DNA from: Denitromonas halophila | GTDB taxonomy: Bacteria; Pseudomonadota; Gammaproteobacteria; Burkholderiales; Rhodocyclaceae | Direction of reading: 5' to 3' | Assembly: GCF_007625155.1 (NCBI RefSeq) | Contig: NZ_VMNK01000004.1 | Span: 1 to 64,000, forward strand | DNA: 64,000 bases | Shown: positions 63,071-64,000 of the stretch, one piece after another | How positions within the stretch are numbered: the stretch's first letter is position 1 | Layout of the letters: each line of letters starts with the position of its first letter | Position numbers and translations under genes: made by a program | Notes under the pieces: model-generated | Databases searched by the model: none | Seen by the model: the letters and a program-made list of their open reading frames with translations, nothing else | Told to the model about the DNA's origin: nothing

Positions 63071-63307
63071 ATCCTAGAAACCGCAGTTGACCGCTTGTGC
63101 CCATGAGCAAGGTATTGAACATGCGAACCTTTTCAGCTTCGAGGCCGACCACCGGGTGGGTGATCGCGCTACGCGCCCGATTGCGCGCCTGGCGGGCCTC
63201 CTTGCTGCGTTGCGCCTCCTTGCTGCGTGCGGGCTGTGCGTCGTCGCGCCTTGCCAGACAGCCCGCCAGGCGCACACTCGGGCGCGTCCAACTACGGTTT
63301 CTAGGAT
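63071..63307. repeat. MITE-like element bounded by 19-bp inverted repeats
   Basis: The left end 63071-63089 (ATCCTAGAAACCGCAGTTG) matches the inverse of 63289-63307 with one mismatch. Internal arms ACGCGCCCGA (63171-63180) and TCGGGCGCGT (63278-63287), and GCGCCTGGCGGGC (63185-63197) and its exact inverse (63261-63273), form a long hairpin. Its loop holds a 15-base direct repeat (63196-63210, 63214-63228). No transposase or plausible gene is inside. This looks like a non-autonomous, palindromic repeat; copies elsewhere in the genome would confirm it. Confidence 0.7.
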
Positions 63308-63401
63308 TATCTCGTTTCTTTGGCAATCCGGTCGAGGCGGGAGGCTGGCATTGTGCCAGAACTGGCTGTTTCTTCATTAGAATGGCAAACGAATCGGATC
63401 A

Positions 63402-64000
63402 ATGACGAGCCCGCGACTCATGTCAGAACCTCTCATGCAGGATGCCGGACCCGCAGCGTCAGTCCTCGCCTGGTTGGCCGGCGAGCCCGCTGACGACCCG
63501 GTCGAGGGCTTGCAGGAGCTGTCGGACAAGCTCGATGAGTTGATGCGCGCCGAGCTGACCCCCGTTCAGTTGCACCGGGGCGTCGAGCTGTTCTTCATGC
63601 GCGTGCGCGATGTGCGCGAGGTGCTGGTGCCTCGGCTTGTCGAGCGCGCGCTGCCGCTGCCCTCCAAAATATTCAATGCCGTGAGTCGGCTCGAGTCGAT
63701 TTGTCTGGTGCTGGCCAAGGGCTATGAGCGGGTGATGGCGGATCTGGGCACCGGCGTGGTGACGCAGCGTCGCCGCCCCGAGGTGTTGGCCACACAGGCA
63801 TTGACCTTGCTGGGTGACGTGTTGTGGCTGGCCGGCATGAAAGGCGCGACGCCACGGGCGGGTTTGTGGAGCGAGGCGCACCGCATTTTTGGCAATGCCG
63901 CGATTACGGCCGGCTCGGCGGCCCTGCCGGCCGAGATTCCGCGCGGTCAGGTGCAAACGGCGTACAAGCGGTTGCTGGCATTGGCCGCGGCACAGCCCGA
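63402..64000 (+). CDS. Uncharacterised protein, cut by the window end
   Basis: At least 199 codons from ATG 63402; ATG 63420 and 63435 are alternatives. It is mostly helical with SVLAWLAGEPADDPVEGLQELSDKLDELMRAELTPVQLHRGVELFF, VLVPRLVERALPLPSKIFNAVSRLESICLVLAKGYERVM and LLGDVLWLAGMKGATPRAGLWSEAHRIFG. No signal peptide or membrane helix is evident, so it is likely cytosolic. The frame is open to the edge of the window. I do not recognise the family. Confidence 0.7.
   Translation, partial: MTSPRLMSEPLMQDAGPAASVLAWLAGEPADDPVEGLQELSDKLDELMRAELTPVQLHRGVELFFMRVRDVREVLVPRLVERALPLPSKIFNAVSRLESICLVLAKGYERVMADLGTGVVTQRRRPEVLATQALTLLGDVLWLAGMKGATPRAGLWSEAHRIFGNAAITAGSAALPAEIPRGQVQTAYKRLLALAAAQP

Noticed and set aside
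63069-63377. Open frames on both strands in the pyrF downstream gap
   Set aside because: They lie inside the inverted-repeat element, encode repetitive Arg/Ala-rich products and lack ribosome sites.

Overview
The window is GC-rich, densely packed DNA from a Gram-negative bacterium. Outer-membrane receptors and porins, Lpt lipopolysaccharide-export genes, tripartite tricarboxylate transport and the housekeeping orders pepA-holC-x-valS, lptF-lptG and rpsP-rimM-trmD-rplS fit a betaproteobacterium. The Azoarcus/Thauera/Denitromonas group (Rhodocyclales) is my best guess, from gene style only. No rRNA, tRNA, CRISPR array or complete insertion sequence was seen.

Layout. 1-432: a broken junction joining the start of a MarR regulator to the end of an efflux outer-membrane protein. 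813-4897: a TonB-dependent receptor and an unusual membrane protein that joins a CruF-like domain to a CrtC/AttH-like lipocalin domain. 5006-9342: a c-di-GMP signalling operon (YfiR-like periplasmic protein, hybrid histidine kinase, REC-GGDEF diguanylate cyclase). 9531-10442: a fructosamine-kinase-family gene. 10531-28219: about 17.7 kb of minus-strand genes for polycarboxylate catabolism, closed by a divergent LysR gene. 29493-33960: ABC-2 exporter, GST, MarR/EamA pair and a DNA-deoxyinosine glycosylase. 34103-37260: two cell-envelope proteins sharing a small domain, and a SagB-type double nitroreductase. 37498-46062: alanine/glycine symporter, PepSY-flavodoxin reductase and a NodT-MacA-MacB-type efflux operon. 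46126-52452: miscellaneous membrane and small proteins. 52535-63051: housekeeping genes. 63071-63307: a MITE-like inverted-repeat element. 63402-64000: a gene cut by the window end.

The most interesting system is the minus-strand block 10531-28219. It encodes an OprD-type porin, a TctC binding protein, a fused TctA-TctB permease, TcuA/TcuB (tricarballylate to cis-aconitate), two PrpF-family isomerases, a fumarase/aspartase-superfamily lyase, and a family III CoA-transferase, MaoC-like hydratase and CitE-like lyase that match the itaconate-degradation triad Ict-Ich-Ccl. Read together they outline a full route: tricarballylate -> cis-aconitate -> trans-aconitate -> itaconate -> itaconyl-CoA -> citramalyl-CoA -> pyruvate + acetyl-CoA. 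The proposed middle steps copy the fungal Adi1 (PrpF-family aconitate isomerase) and Tad1 (superfamily trans-aconitate decarboxylase) pair of Ustilago. This assignment is inference from family membership and gene order. Short motifs (ATGCGA half-sites and GAAATGCAAT-like boxes) recur upstream of the porin, of the first prpF and between the second prpF and its divergent LysR gene, suggesting common control.
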